A DNA stretch of 64,000 bases, taken from NCBI GenBank assembly GCA_030248215.1, contig JASANG010001457.1:19444-83443 (forward strand). The letters are read 5' to 3'. The first letter of the stretch is position 1. Every line of letters starts with the position of its first letter. Made by a program: the position numbers and the translations under genes. Source of the stretch: Enoplolaimus lenunculus. Its lineage: Eukaryota; Nematoda; Enoplea; Enoplida; Thoracostomopsidae. This document shows, one piece after another, positions 33,001 through 44,565 of this stretch. The notes beneath the pieces are model-generated. The model was not told the DNA's origin. It did no database searches and saw nothing but the letters and a program-made list of their open reading frames with translations.

Positions 33001-36000
33001 TCACAAAACGTCCGCAATTGAGTCGTTAGCATAAAATTGCCAAGAACGAGTTTTTAACGAGATGCACATTTCAATGTCGCTCCAAGCTGATTTCGGTAAT
33101 TGATCGCATAAATATTTCGCCTGTCTATGCATTGGAAACGCAAAGTGAACGTAATCGATGTAGTAAGTAGTAAACACAACGTTGAATAGTTGTACGTTTG
33201 AGAATAATTCCATTATATAACTTCTAAGAAGCATTTTGTTTTCGTTTGCAGTAATCATTGTATCAAGGAAAGGTTTGTCGCTGTAAATTATAACTCTGAA
33301 GTAAGTTTAAAAGCTTAATAGGAAAATCTTTCACTTTACAGTAGTCTACGGCTTTAAATAGACCATGCTGTAATCAGGGATGGAGTATCGGTCTTTCAAA
33401 GTCTCTTATTTGGCAGGTTTTGGTGTCGGTTTTTTGGATCTGAAGTATAGTGATACCTGATAAATATAATTTCGCTGTGAATCTATAAATTTTCACTTAC
33501 ACAATAATTATGAGCAAATATTCTGTAAAAACATAAACAAACTGGGAAACACACAAAAAATCTACGAAAAAAGCATGAAAAATATTTTATTTTAAAAATT
33601 TTAATTTTTCCAGTGATGACCAAAAATTTACTAAGACCAAAACTTTTCATGGTCAGTCTCTTTAGTCAGGTGTCCCTCGTGTTCGTGCGGAAAGAGCTTG
33701 TCGAAAAGTATGCTAAAAATCGCTGATCCGCGAGTCTTGGGTCGATACCTTTGTTTCTAATTAGACCTCAGACTATAGAAAATCTACTTGCTAAAGGTTT
33801 AAGCCTTATTAAACCTATTAATCGCAGGTAATCTGATAGTTGCTTTTAGCGTCTGACAGACTCAGCTAATTGATTGCAGGTGGAGATAAATTATGGCATA
33901 CTGCAACTTGCGTACGCCTGAAAACTTACAACGACTTGCCCCATCCAGATTGTGTCAAATTCACAGACGCACCAGCCATTTCCATTGTTTGCCTGCTGAT
34001 TTGTTTAAACTCTTCCGTATTATTGTAGTAAATAATCTCATACCGATCAAGATGTTGTTGAAAATCGCAAAACCAAAATTGTGGATAGAAATAATTTTTA
34101 GAGCTGTCTTCAATGACTGGCAAAGTCCGATTTTTTGCCGTTACGCGCAAAAAGCGACGATTATGTATTGCGAAACACACAATAGAATCGCGGGGACAAT
34201 TATAGCATAAAAAAATATCTATATTATTAATGCATTTATCAATGTATCCAACCACAAAGCGTACAATTGGATCTCGGACTATCGCGATACGAGTCCATGC
34301 GTCTAATTTCCATATTGTTCTTGTCCTAAAATATTATTATGTTGTATTGAGCGTCCGATATATTTTGTCATTTAGCTAGTCACTGCAGCACAACCGCTCA
34401 TGACTGGTTTAAAAATCTCAGCGATATGGCTACAGTAAACGTGATTGGTTCATTTTACCCATCATGCTTCATAGCTAAAACTCTACACACACGTGCAAGC
34501 TTTTGCAGCAAAAACATTCACGTGCAACTTGATGCGCAAGTTTGGTCACAAAACGACTTTGAAAATCTTGCAACTGCAATTTATTCACTGGAATTTGTGC
34601 TCTTAAAAATCGCACGTGGGAACGCAGTTGCAAGTCGCTTGAATTTTTTGCACTTGTATTTTGATTGGCCTGGCGGACGACACGTTTTTGAGCGCATTTG
34701 TATAATTCAGACTTTTTGAATTTACTCCAGAAGCTTGAATTCATTCAAATATCAAACATGTTTGATGCGCGAAGAATTAATTCATCGGCATGAATGGCCA
34801 TTCAAGTCGAATTAATTCTTATCATTGGCTGAACAGATAATTCATAGCTTATGCTTGATATTTATTGTAGGCGACTGCCAATTATTCATATAAATTCATG
34901 CCAATATTCAGTATGAAAATGATATTTTCGAGCAAATACTTGCAGCTGCAAGAACTTGTCCAAGTTGCAAATGCGACTTCTCGCTGCACAAACTTGCACG
35001 TGAAAATAGGGCTTAAACAACAAAATACGTTATGTATTGGGCAGTGATTGGTCAACAGATTTGTAAAGTATGTTGGCATCATTATTTAGTGTTTTTGGAG
35101 TGGCGTGATTTACTACGCACTGTTCGGAACACCTTTTTCTAAGCTAGCGTAGGCAATCAATTTCTGATTGTTATATGCAAATTTTTCATTGGTTATCTAC
35201 AAATTTTCCGGTTGTATCGACATGAAAAAATTTAAATTCATCCGGTTAAGATGTGTGTCAGAAGAAGAAAAATTACGCTATTAGTCGGGACGTCATAGGG
35301 GCAAAATAATATCGAATAAAAGATATTGAACACGAAACCTTAACCTGCAAATCATTGATTTGCTTTTGAGTTTCAAATTAATCTGCCGCATAATTTATTA
35401 CGAGCCATAATTTTATACAGCGGGACACCATTGACGCCATCGCAAACTTACGCGCATGCATAGCTAGGAGCGAACCGTTATCCGCACGGCTGCAATAGAG
35501 TAAGCTTAATCTTTAGACTTTTTGCTTGTACCTAGGCTTAATCCCACACTTAGTTACACTGTAAATTTCAGTGAGTTGATTTTAACTCCGAATGAGTTTA
35601 ATCACTCAGTCTGAGTTAGGACTATCAGAACTCAGAATTTTGAGTTGATTCAATTTATTGTGAGTTAATTAATCAACTCACCCAGAGTCTACTCAACTGA
35701 GAGTGAAAATCAACTTAACTGAGAGTGAGTTAATGTTTAATGATATTAATTCAGAAATAACCATATCAGAACTCAGAATTTTAAGTTGATTCAATTCATT
35801 GTGAGTTAATTAATCAACTCACCCAGAGTCTACTCAACTGAGAGTGAGAATCAACTTAACTCAGAGTGAGTTAATGTTTACTGATATAAATTCAGAAATA
35901 ACCAACTGGCTAGCTGAATTGATTGATCAACTCCTTGAAATTTACAGTGTACAGGCTTATGCTTTCGCTGAGGTCTGGGCGTTGGTTTAGGCTAAGGAAT

Positions 36001-39000
36001 ATCGTTATATTACTATTACAGCTTATTTACCTTGGATCAATAGGATTTTGTTTCATTTTATGTTCACCTTGACGACATGCTCCTATACTGTAAATATTGG
36101 CAGCATTCCCAGCTATCAGACCATGCACATATTTCGATAAAAGAGCCTTATTTTGACGACAAATCAATGCTGAAACACATGAACAAATATTCACCATCAC
36201 TATACTAAGCCAATTGCAGATCCAGAAATTAATAATAAAGGGAAGGCGTACACAACACATAAACACGCGGTGCTTACACACTGTAGGTGGCTCTGCCACA
36301 CTTAAACCTATTTCAAAGTAAAAACTAAAACTTAAAATATAACCAAATATCAAAACCACACGTTAAATGAGTCCCTGGCTCCACTTAGTCTCTCTTAGAA
36401 CTTAAGTTAGGCTTAGGCGTTGCTACAAGGCGTAGAAAATGTTAAAACCGATGTTATGGCGGCTGTGTGCGCAATGTAAACTTACCTGGGGTCCTGCGAG
36501 GCCGTATAATGTGATTGAATAATGTTGCATTTATTTTTGGCCTATATTGCGACTAAGGACATAGCTAGGCTATGTCAGCACCAATATGGGGCTTTATTGT
36601 TATGAGTGTCCAATGTTGTTGTTGTTGTGAACGGAAGTAGACCAGGTATGTGGCTCTGGACCTCAACTGCATAGCGGACACCCAATTGTGGGTGTCGGCG
36701 AAATGCAAATGAGGTCGGATGCAGAAAAGGGTAGCCAGGACCGGAATCAGTCTTGGTTTGGAAGCTAGTAGAATCGGTCGTTTCATTTTTCTGTTAGAAG
36801 CTTGCGTTTGATACCTATAGTTTTTAAGTTTGCGTTGGCGTATATCGGTTAAAGGCGGAAGTCTATTGGTAAGTAAGGTTGAGTAGAACTCGTGTAAGAA
36901 TAGTCACGGTGGCAGGCATGTGAAGGAAACCACGGTGAATTGGCTCAATCGGTGTTGCGCAAGGCGCAGGTTTACCCAGTATTAAGTACTGGTGTCATGT
37001 GTTAACGGAAACTTGGGGAATATTAGGAAAACCTGGGAAAACGTAGTCAAATAAATCTAACGGGGTTAGATTTATTATTCTACAACGGCTTGGCCAAATC
37101 TAACGGGGTTAGATTGGTCGGAAATTTGGTGTAACTCTAACGGGGTTAGAGTGCACGGTTTATCAGGGTGTGATTCTAACGGGGTTAAAATTGCACGGAT
37201 TTTGGGAAACAGTAAGTGTTGAAAACGGTAAAGCTAGTGGCTGGATTAAACCAGATTCAGGCGTCGGCTTTAAGGATTCCGGCTCCGGTTGCCAGTAAAC
37301 TGCATAACCTGTGATTTTCTGGTATTAAATATTGGATATTGGTGTTGTACAGGATTTGGGTTGGGGTTTAATAAACAATTACCGGCCGCGTTTTACTAAA
37401 TCAGAGCGATAAGCATACATCGAGGAAAGAACTACAGGGAATACAGGATACCGGGCTTAGTTAAAATCACGAACATCTCACACACACAAAATAGTCCTGA
37501 AATTTCAAGACTCCTACTTTCTTCAGGTTTCAAGACATAAATGCCTTGTATTTCAGACATTAATAAATAGCCTTAAAGAACTCAGAAATTCATGCCTGAA
37601 ATGGTTAAAACAAAAATATCTTATATTCAATAAATTTCTATTTACAGTTTTGAAGACATAAATTTCTGCCTTTCAAAAAATAGTGTCTTTTTAAGACTAA
37701 TTTTCTTATTTTCATGTATGCAAAAAAGTTGCTTTGTGTCGGGTTGAGCTCAAGCTCCCCCCAACTAAAATCTTAGGTTGTAAAATTAGCGAATTTGGAA
37801 ATTGCAGTATAAAATATATAGATTGTGTCGGGTTGAGCTCAAGCTCCCCCCAACTAAAATCTTAGGTTGTAAAATTAGCGAATTTGGAAATTGCAGTATA
37901 AAATATATAGATTGTGTCGGGTTGAGCTCAAGCTCCCCCCAACTAAAATCTTAGGTTGTAAAATTAGCGAATTTGGAAATTGCAGTATAAAATATATAGA
38001 TTGTGTCGGGTTGAGCTCAAGCTCCCCCCAACTAAAATCTTAGGTTGTAAAATTAGCGAATTTGGAAATTGCAGTATAAAATATATAGATTGTGTCGGGT
38101 TGAGCTCAAGCTCCCCCCAACTAAAATCTTAGGTTGTAAAATTAGCAAATTTGGAAATTGCAGTATGAAATATATAGATTGTGGGGCGTGATAGTTTAGA
38201 GGAATATTTAATATTCTATACATATTAGGTTAATAACGGTGTAGCGATACCACTGAAGTCACTAAGTTTAAAATATTTTCGAATGAAGCCAAGGGACGCC
38301 AAATTCTTTCGTGTCGGGTCACAAACCCGCCAGTATTTGAATTTATGGAGCCGTAGCCGGGTGCTTACCTGGGACATCCAAATGCGTGACACTTGTGTGT
38401 GGTATCCCACAAAATAAAGTTTGGTTTCTCAAATGTTAGCTCTAGAAGCTCGAGGGGAGAATGTAGGCGGTTGAAACCTATTAATTACAGAAATTAATCT
38501 TAATTTATCTATTTTTTGAGGTTCTAGACGTTGCCGTTTCGGATAGGACCGATAGAAACGGTTGCAAATCGAAATGTCAAGTTTTTGAATGTAAACGTGT
38601 GATCCAAAGGTCGATGTATTTGATACAGATGAAATCGACTAAGGCGGGATCGAGTTTAACGCATTTGTGACCGCGGTATCGTATCTTGAGTTGCAATTGT
38701 AGGGGTCTCCCAAAATTATTCGGTGCCCCAATACCTCACCATTTTGTCACAAAAAATATTCTGACGGGAGGCGTGCGCCCGCCCTCCTTTTGGATCGCTA
38801 GTTTCGGCATTTTCAACGGACCATAATAGAGTAGACCTAAAATTTAAACTATTTTTTGCTTGGGTTTAGGCTTAAGCTTTGTTTTACTTTCAACAGCTCA
38901 GAAATGTATTTTTTCTGTTACTGTGTAAAAGCAACGCGTTGAGTTGAATTGCGTCATTTTTTGTGTAATATGACTGGTTTAGCGTACCTTATTTACTATT

Positions 39001-40762
39001 AATTTCACGACGCAAATGTTGTTAAAACGTTAAATTGGTCCAAATCTTCAGGACTCACTCTAGTTTTAATATATCGGAGGATAATGCCAATTTGGCTCCT
39101 AATAACCTCCCCTGATGATTTCAATTAAATTTTAAATTTTTAAGACTTGAATTGAATACGTACCTCCACTTTTTGATCTTATATGACCTACTGCGGAACC
39201 AAAAATGTATTTTCATCAGTTTCTAAATCTAAAATATTTTCATGTGTATATATTGTTGTGTAAAAGCAAAGAGCGCTGAGTTGATTTGCGTCATTTTTGT
39301 GTTGGATGATCGTGCTAGTGGATCCAGAGGGGATAAGGGGCAGAAACGGGCGTCCGCCCCTCGTCAGAATTTTTTGTGACGAAATGGTAAGCTGTCTACC
39401 TTACAATTTTTCCCCTCAGAAAATTTTTTTGTAAAAAAATACAATTTTTGCCCTCAGAATTTTTTAAGATAAAATCTAGCAATTTTTTCCTTTGAAAAAT
39501 TTTTGGTGACAAAATGATGACCATACAATTTCTGTGTTTCATAACATTTGCCGAACCGCCCCGCCCGCCCCAGTCAGAAAATTTTGGATCCGGCATTGGA
39601 TATACCAAAAAAGCCAAGTCTACTCATAAAATTGACAAGGATTTGTTCTGACTCAGATTTGAATACAGAATTTCTTATTGTCAGCTCCAGCTACTTTAGT
39701 GGTGAAACATCGCAAATTATTAAAAAAATTACACAATAGCATTTCTTTTCGGATACATATCCGGATATTTTTTATATCCAGAAATCCGGATATCCGGTGC
39801 CCATCTAGAATAAGGACGAACGAAATTCATCTGTAGTGAGTGCGATGTTTAACATGCTTTGAGAAAAATCCCAGGCAAAAGTTTGTCTCACGAAGTAAAT
39901 GTGTATCTAAAGCTTTTATTGTCTCGTGTCACACTGTCTCGTTATAATATATTTTGCACAATGGTTCCACTTGTACACCCGATCACAATATTTTGACGGC
40001 GTCGACGCTTACAACAATTACATTTTTACCTCTAAACTGAACAATTACCGTCTTCGGGATTAAGCAAAGCATAATTCTGTGCGTATCGTACAACAGAGGC
40101 GGAATAAGCGTGTCACCGGCAGGAAACAATCCTGGACTGAACGAAGGCCAAAGGATAGCGCTGTTTAGAATCGTCAATTTATCAGACACTAAGGTATCGT
40201 GGTTTTGTGTGGCAAATGGAAAATTACTATAGTTTTTGTTGAAAATACTATGATCAACAGTGGTTTTCGTTACTATTTGCCGTTCTTCATATTCACCATT
40301 GGGCAGGTTAACGACATCAATCACACGTCCGCATTTGAGCAAAACACTGTTCACTGTACAACAGTTTGCAGCATGCGCATCGCGGATTGGTTCTATTGGT
40401 TTAGCAATTGTGTCGTGAAATTGTTTAATTGCGCTTTGTTGCGCTTCGACTTCGGCGTCTCCAACATTTTCAACTTCATCAAAAAATTCCAGCCGTTTTT
40501 CACGGCTTGGAGCAATGAAGCCCGATGGTTGTGTAAGACATCGTTCGTCGCACGCTAATGAACTGTTGATCTCAGCGTAGTTAAAACCAGATATGTGCCG
40601 ACTGAACATGGTTGTATCAAACCCGGGTGCAAATATCACACTGCAATAGTAGACGATAAAAAATACAGGCCAAAATAGATAAATGGTAAATATTAACCGT
40701 TTTGTTTTTTGAAACCACGATTGAATTGTCTCAAATAAATCAGCAACCAACGAACGGGGCAT
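33001..40762 (-). CDS. Sulfotransferase-like paralogue, 4 exons, 515 aa; altered PAPS motifs
   Basis: The exons on the minus strand are 40762-40030, 36169-36031, 34325-33930 and 33280-33001. The phases 1,2,2 match the 443-aa paralogue, exons 2 and 4 are the same lengths (139 and 280) and the sum is exactly 516 codons. The membrane anchor is at about 22-43. The N-terminal stalk is about 70 residues longer than in the paralogue, with several cysteines. WPSFSPGLFPAG is kept, but the 5'-phosphosulfate loop reads IPKTVIVQ (235-242) where the paralogue has IPKNSNTQ, and the 3'-phosphate motif reads RDPIVRFVV (308-316) with Val for Ser. GYIDKC, FYPQFWFCDFQQHL and YYIDYVHFAFP remain. The frame is open and splice sites intact, so it is probably expressed. 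It may bind sugar without transferring sulfate, or use altered binding; that part is inference. Confidence 0.83.
34477..35014. mobile_element. MITE, 'CACGTGCAAGTTT' family (full-length), intronic
   Basis: The left end ACTCTACACACACGTGCAAG and right end CTTGCACGTGAAAATAGGGC are inverted relatives. Inside are many ACTTGCAACTGC-like words. It lies in intron 2 of the 515-aa sulfotransferase gene. A terminal duplication could not be confirmed. Confidence 0.6.
35465..36005. mobile_element. Decayed TTAGGC-type MITE split by another MITE
   Basis: On the left, CTGCAATAGAGTAAGCTTAA and CTAGGCTTAATCC, and on the right, ACAGGCTTATGC...GGTTTAGGCTAAGG, belong to the ATGTATAGAA family. They are separated by the TA-type element 35557-35949, so the latter inserted into the former. 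Confidence 0.45.
35557..35949. mobile_element. TA-type MITE (CACTGTAAATTTCA ends), 393 bp
   Basis: It begins CACTGTAAATTTCAGTGAGT and ends CTTGAAATTTACAGTG, with TA at both flanks (35555-35556, 35950-35951). It contains an internal direct duplication of about 130 bases (starting near 35629 and 35765). A related element sits near both outer ends of the palindrome (41775 and 63790). It is nested in an older MITE within sulfotransferase intron 2. Confidence 0.8.
37050..37195. repeat. Four evenly spaced CTAACGGGGTTAG hairpins
   Basis: The core CTAACGGGGTTAG, a stem with a GGG loop, occurs with loops at 37062, 37105, 37142 and 37181 (spacing 43, 37, 39). Stem 1 is a perfect 12 bp (AATAAATCTAAC / GTTAGATTTATT). 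Stem 3 reads ACTCTAAC / GTTAGAGT, a paired change relative to ATCTAAC / GTTAGAT. Stem 4 has one mismatch. They lie in intron 1 of the 515-aa sulfotransferase gene, in antisense orientation to it as written. The function is unknown. Confidence 0.75.
37736..38180. repeat. 89-bp tandem repeat, five units
   Basis: The unit starts at GTGTCGGGTTGAGCTCAAGC and recurs at 37736, 37825, 37914, 38003 and 38092. The first four units look identical; the fifth has a few substitutions. Such uniformity implies a recent expansion. It lies in intron 1 of the 515-aa sulfotransferase gene. Confidence 0.95.
38181..39990. repeat. Intron 1 remainder: repeat fragments
   Basis: At 38700-38830 and 39318-39600 are G/C-run-flanked blocks with words like AGAAAATTTTTTGTGACAAAATG repeated several times in degenerate form; a related block is at 25790-25910. 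TGGATCC occurs near both ends of the 39318-39600 block. At 38828-38880 is a fragment with TTTGCTTGGGTTTAGGCTTA. No exon is supported besides those of the sulfotransferase. Confidence 0.4.
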
Positions 40763-41571
40763 TTCGTAGCTGCACCGATTTTAAAGAAATGTTTAAGACA
40801 GAATATTATAGAATATTTTGTTAGTTACTGAACTGTGAAAGCTGAGTTGAATTGACTTTAGTAAGTTTACGCTGGTTTTCAAACTACGCACATTAAATAT
40901 TGAACTAGTGAATAAGCGTGCTCAGTACAATATATATTAAACATCTATATATAACGTAAAATTGAAAACGTCTTGGTAACAACAACTTCATGAAAATTGT
41001 CAACAACCTAAAATAACTGTATAATTTAAATTTAAGGTTTTACTTATGCCAAACCCTGGGCTTATAGGTCTACGCAGGTAATCCCTAAATACATAAAGCT
41101 TGTTAACCCTAAAAGCAGTGTACGTTTTCAAAAAAGTTTTGTTTAGATTTCAGTCATATGTACAAATATCAGCTAATACTACGAATTTTTAAAACGAACT
41201 CATTTTGTAAAGCCAGTAAACAGACAAAATTTTGCTCCTACTGTTGCGTAGAACTTGTGCGTAGGGAGGTTATGCGAGATAAAGATCACTCCTTTGACTG
41301 CTGTCGTACGTTCCCACTTTGTTTGAACTAAAACGTATCGCAGAAATATCAATCACAAAATGGGATGCATCTCTTGCGCTGGAACAAAGTGAACAAATGA
41401 CAGAATCCCAATAGGATCCATCATGTGGCGTTGCCGGGATTTTTACCGGCGAGCGGTAAGCGACCAAGAAAAGTTCCTGACTTTTCATACTGTGCGGAAA
41501 ATTTAATTTTTCGAGCGTTCAGAAATTTTCACCATCAACGAAAGTTGCTCAATTCACATTCCGCAATGAAT
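40763..41571. other. Between the 515-aa sulfotransferase gene and the palindrome
   Basis: This holds the upstream flank of the sulfotransferase and unremarkable AT-rich sequence up to the first base matched by the right arm. Nothing else is recognised. Whether the palindrome extends further left cannot be judged because the partner lies beyond the window end. Confidence 0.4.
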
Positions 41572-41774
41572 CTAATGCAGCAAATGCGCAACGATGTGAA
41601 ATACCCATTGGCTTGTTAAATGTGTTCTGCAAGGACATATTCTTAACTGGTGACAGGTACTACATACGTTTGAGATTATAGGCTCAGAAAGCGAACATTG
41701 ATAGTGCTCAGGGTGTAAACGGATAGTAAAAAACGAAAACGATAGTGATCAAAATAACGGAAAAGAAAAACAAC

Positions 41775-42028
41775 AGTGTATATTTCAGTGAGTTGATTTT
41801 AACTCACAATTAGTTGAATCACTCGGACTACAGTTAGAACTATCAGAACTCAGTATTTTGAGTTGATGCAATTCATTCTAAGTTAAGTAATCAACTCTAT
41901 CCAGAGTAACCTCAGCTCAGAGTGAGAATCAACTTAACTCAGATTGTCGAGTTAAAGTTTACTGATACTAATTCAGAAAGAACCAACTCGTTGCTAAACG
42001 ATTAATCAACCCATTGGTATTAACAGAG
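41775..42028. mobile_element. Decayed TA-type MITE, left arm copy
   Basis: It starts CAGTGTATATTTCAGTGAGT and contains the ATCAGAACTCAG / GAGTTGAT / AACTTAACTCAGA text of the element at 35557. The right end is degraded (ATTAACAGAG). Its mirror lies at about 63545-63792. Confidence 0.6.
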
Positions 42029-42155
42029 AAACATTGACGTATAAAAGTTTCAAAAATGTTTTATTATTCTGCGAACACAATCGAGGCGTACATCAATTAA
42101 CCGGCCCTTCGAAAATTTCACAGAAAGATGACGGATACATCGAAGTTTTTAAAAT

Positions 42156-42315
42156 GGCCCATGTATAGAAAAGGTCCCTCCCAATTTCCCGAGGAATACC
42201 CCAATTTCCCAAAATCGTAAACTTCTCCGTAACATCCCAGTTTCCCAAAATCGCAATATCCCGGGTAATATCCTAATTTCCCGGGTAATACCCCAATTTC
42301 TCAAACTAGCAGTAT
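42156..42315. repeat. CCCAATTTCCC minisatellite and hAT-like end
   Basis: GGCCCATGTATAGAAAAGG, an end of the ATGTATAGAA family, is followed by degenerate tandem CCCAATTTCCCAAAATC and CCCGGGTAATA words. A second block of the same satellite is at 45380-45640. The mirrors are at about 63240-63414 and 59945-60175. Confidence 0.55.
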
Positions 42316-43407
42316 CACGGGTCTTTTGCCAATTTTAAATCCAAATATCCTGGAAAAAGTTAAGGTGTATACTTAGTTTCGGGCATAGGCTTGGCGGAAC
42401 CATAGACAGACGAATGCAAGAAGGCTTTGCCTTTTTGTAGCCAAATTCGCTCATTTGATCTCCCGCACTTGGGAAACTTGCTCACATTAAAAAACATTTT
42501 ATTTTGTGTTTTCAAAGGGCTCTCGACCTCCCCAAACCTCCGCGCAAAGCAATACTGTGTCTGTGCAGCTTAAGTGTGAGAGCCGCCTAGTGCGGGGGGT
42601 TTAGGGGGCGGTAGCCCCCCGTCCTGCTTAGGATCCCTTAAAATTGCGGGGGGTTCAGGGGGGCGCCCCCCTGAGAACGTAATTTAAAAAGGAATCTATG
42701 TGGAGGATGGAAAGTTTTATCTCGGGAAGATGTTTTTTATTGTGTTCTCGAAGGCGTTGTGCCCCTACAACCCTCACCCCACTAGGTAATTTACGTCTAT
42801 ATTGAAATTATATTAAACACAGTAGCCCATGTTACGCTGAGGGCCGTCCCGCTGTCCCGGGACAGTGGGACAGCGGGATAATGGGACAGCGGGACAGTAG
42901 GACAGCGGGACAGTGAGACAGTGGGACAGTTGGACAGTGGGACAGGAGGACAGTGGGACAGTGGGACAGCAGGACAGTGGGACAACGGGACAGTGGGACG
43001 GTAGGATAGTGGGACAGTGGGACAGTACTACAGTGGGAAAAGGGACAGCGGGACAGTAGGACAGCTGGACAGTGGGACAGCGGGGCAGTGGGACAACGGG
43101 ATTGTGGGACAATGGGACAGCTGGGACAGTGGGACAACGGGACACGGGGACAATGGGACAGTGGACAATGGGGCAGTGAGACAACTTGACAATGGGACAA
43201 CGGGACAGCTGGGACAACGAGACAGCAGAACAATGGGACAGTGGGAAAATGGGACAGTGGGACAACGGGACAGCCGGGACAGCTGAGACAGCTGGGACAG
43301 CGGGGACAGCCGGAACAATAAAACAGCGGAACAGCAGGGCAATGGGACAGCCTTGACAGCAGACAGCAGGACAGCCCGGACGAAATGGACTGCGGGACAG
43401 CTGGGAC

Positions 43408-43609
43408 GGCCCATGTTACTATTAGGGCCAGCCGGGAGACAATGTTTCCACTTACACATTTCCTCTGCCTAAACCAAGGGAAGTTCTGTTATTTTACGTA
43501 TAAAATATGCACTAAAATAAAAAAGTGCGGTAGAGAGACCTTTTCACTTTGAGGCTGCCGCTCTCCTGAACGGCTGCGATTGCAAGCGACCCTAAAAGTA
43601 ACATGGGCC
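43408..43609. mobile_element. Nested GGCCCATGTTAC hAT-like MITE
   Basis: The ends are GGCCCATGTTACTATTAGGG and CCCTAAAAGTAACATGGGCC. It belongs to the same end family as 17240 and 21746, but the inside lacks the TTAGGC text and no target duplication is visible. It sits against the inner edge of the first satellite array. Confidence 0.55.
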
Positions 43610-44383
43610 TCTGCTGTCCCACATTAAAGCTATTCTACATATATGCAAGAATTAGAGCCCTATTGTGCAAAAACGTTACAAAGTGCCAATTGACAGGTGC
43701 CCCAATAAACGCATGTAATCCTACGCGAGAAATTCAAAGTATATGAACTTTGAAAAGCTCAAAATTTTTCTGTTGTTTGAATCGGATTAAATAAAAAATC
43801 TTTACAATTTAAGCTTGTACTCTGGTGACGCTTGCAACACTGTTCAATTTTATTTCTTTTGCTCGGCTGCCGACTAAAATATACTTTTAAATTTTGGCCA
43901 AATTAACAAAAATTCTAATCATTTTGACACAATGCGGTCTTTATGCATGCTCCGAACGGTCTGTGGAATTTCACATCGTCAATTGATTTTTGCTTTAGCC
44001 ATACGAGTTATTGCAAGTAGTGTCGCTGTTTTTTTTAAAATTTTAAAATTTTAAAATTTCAATTGACGGCTACTGTCAGTAAAATGAACAGTAACCGTCA
44101 ACTGCGGATTTTTATGTTACAGTATCGAGGGAAGGGTACCTACGCATGCATCAGTGAATGTAAAAGCTGTTTCAATATTTTCGGGTAGTTTCCGATCGAA
44201 ATTTATAAAATTTAACAGTAGGTGTAATGTCAACTCATGTTCTGGTACACATTGGCAATAACTCGAGTTAATATTTTAACGGCAATTGTCAATTATTAAC
44301 CCCTTCTCACATTGAGTTGCCTATAGGCAACTTAGCGCAGTGTATATACGTTAAATAATATATCGCACCGTGTTTAACAATTG

Positions 44384-44565
44384 CAACACGTAAACATAGT
44401 ACTAAATCACCACAAGACGTGAGAGCCCCCTCGGGCTCGAGCGTCAAGCTCCTATAGCTGAGTGGTGATGGTATACGCCTCCCACTCCAGTCACCGGAGT
44501 TCGAATCCTAGCATAAAAGTAGGTCTCAGAAGAAATAGAAAATATTCATGTGAGAAAGGGTTAAG
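44384..44565 (+). mobile_element. tRNA-derived SINE-A (best copy), left arm
   Basis: The A-box-like TATAGCTGAGTGGTGATGG and a good B-box GAGTTCGAATCC are about 45 bases apart. They are preceded by a GTGAGAGCCCCCTCGGGCTC block and followed by the tail AAAATATTCATGTGAGAAAG. Polymerase III promoter boxes and dispersion (14918, 18865, 4890) support a SINE. The mirror in the right arm is about 61010-61190. Confidence 0.75.

Noticed and set aside
37050-37195. CRISPR-like array of short repeats
   Set aside because: The genome is eukaryotic, only four units exist, and spacing and spacers fit hairpin motifs and not a CRISPR array.
38450-38720. Purine run followed by a TG-starting stretch, LTR-like
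   Set aside because: No second terminal copy, primer-binding site or gag/pol-like frame is visible, so a retroelement call is not supported.
42797-43459. Long overlapping open frames reading SHCPTVPL repeats
   Set aside because: The 8-bp GGGACAGT satellite has no stops in any of three frames, so such frames arise automatically; there is no start context, splice support or conservation beyond the repeat.
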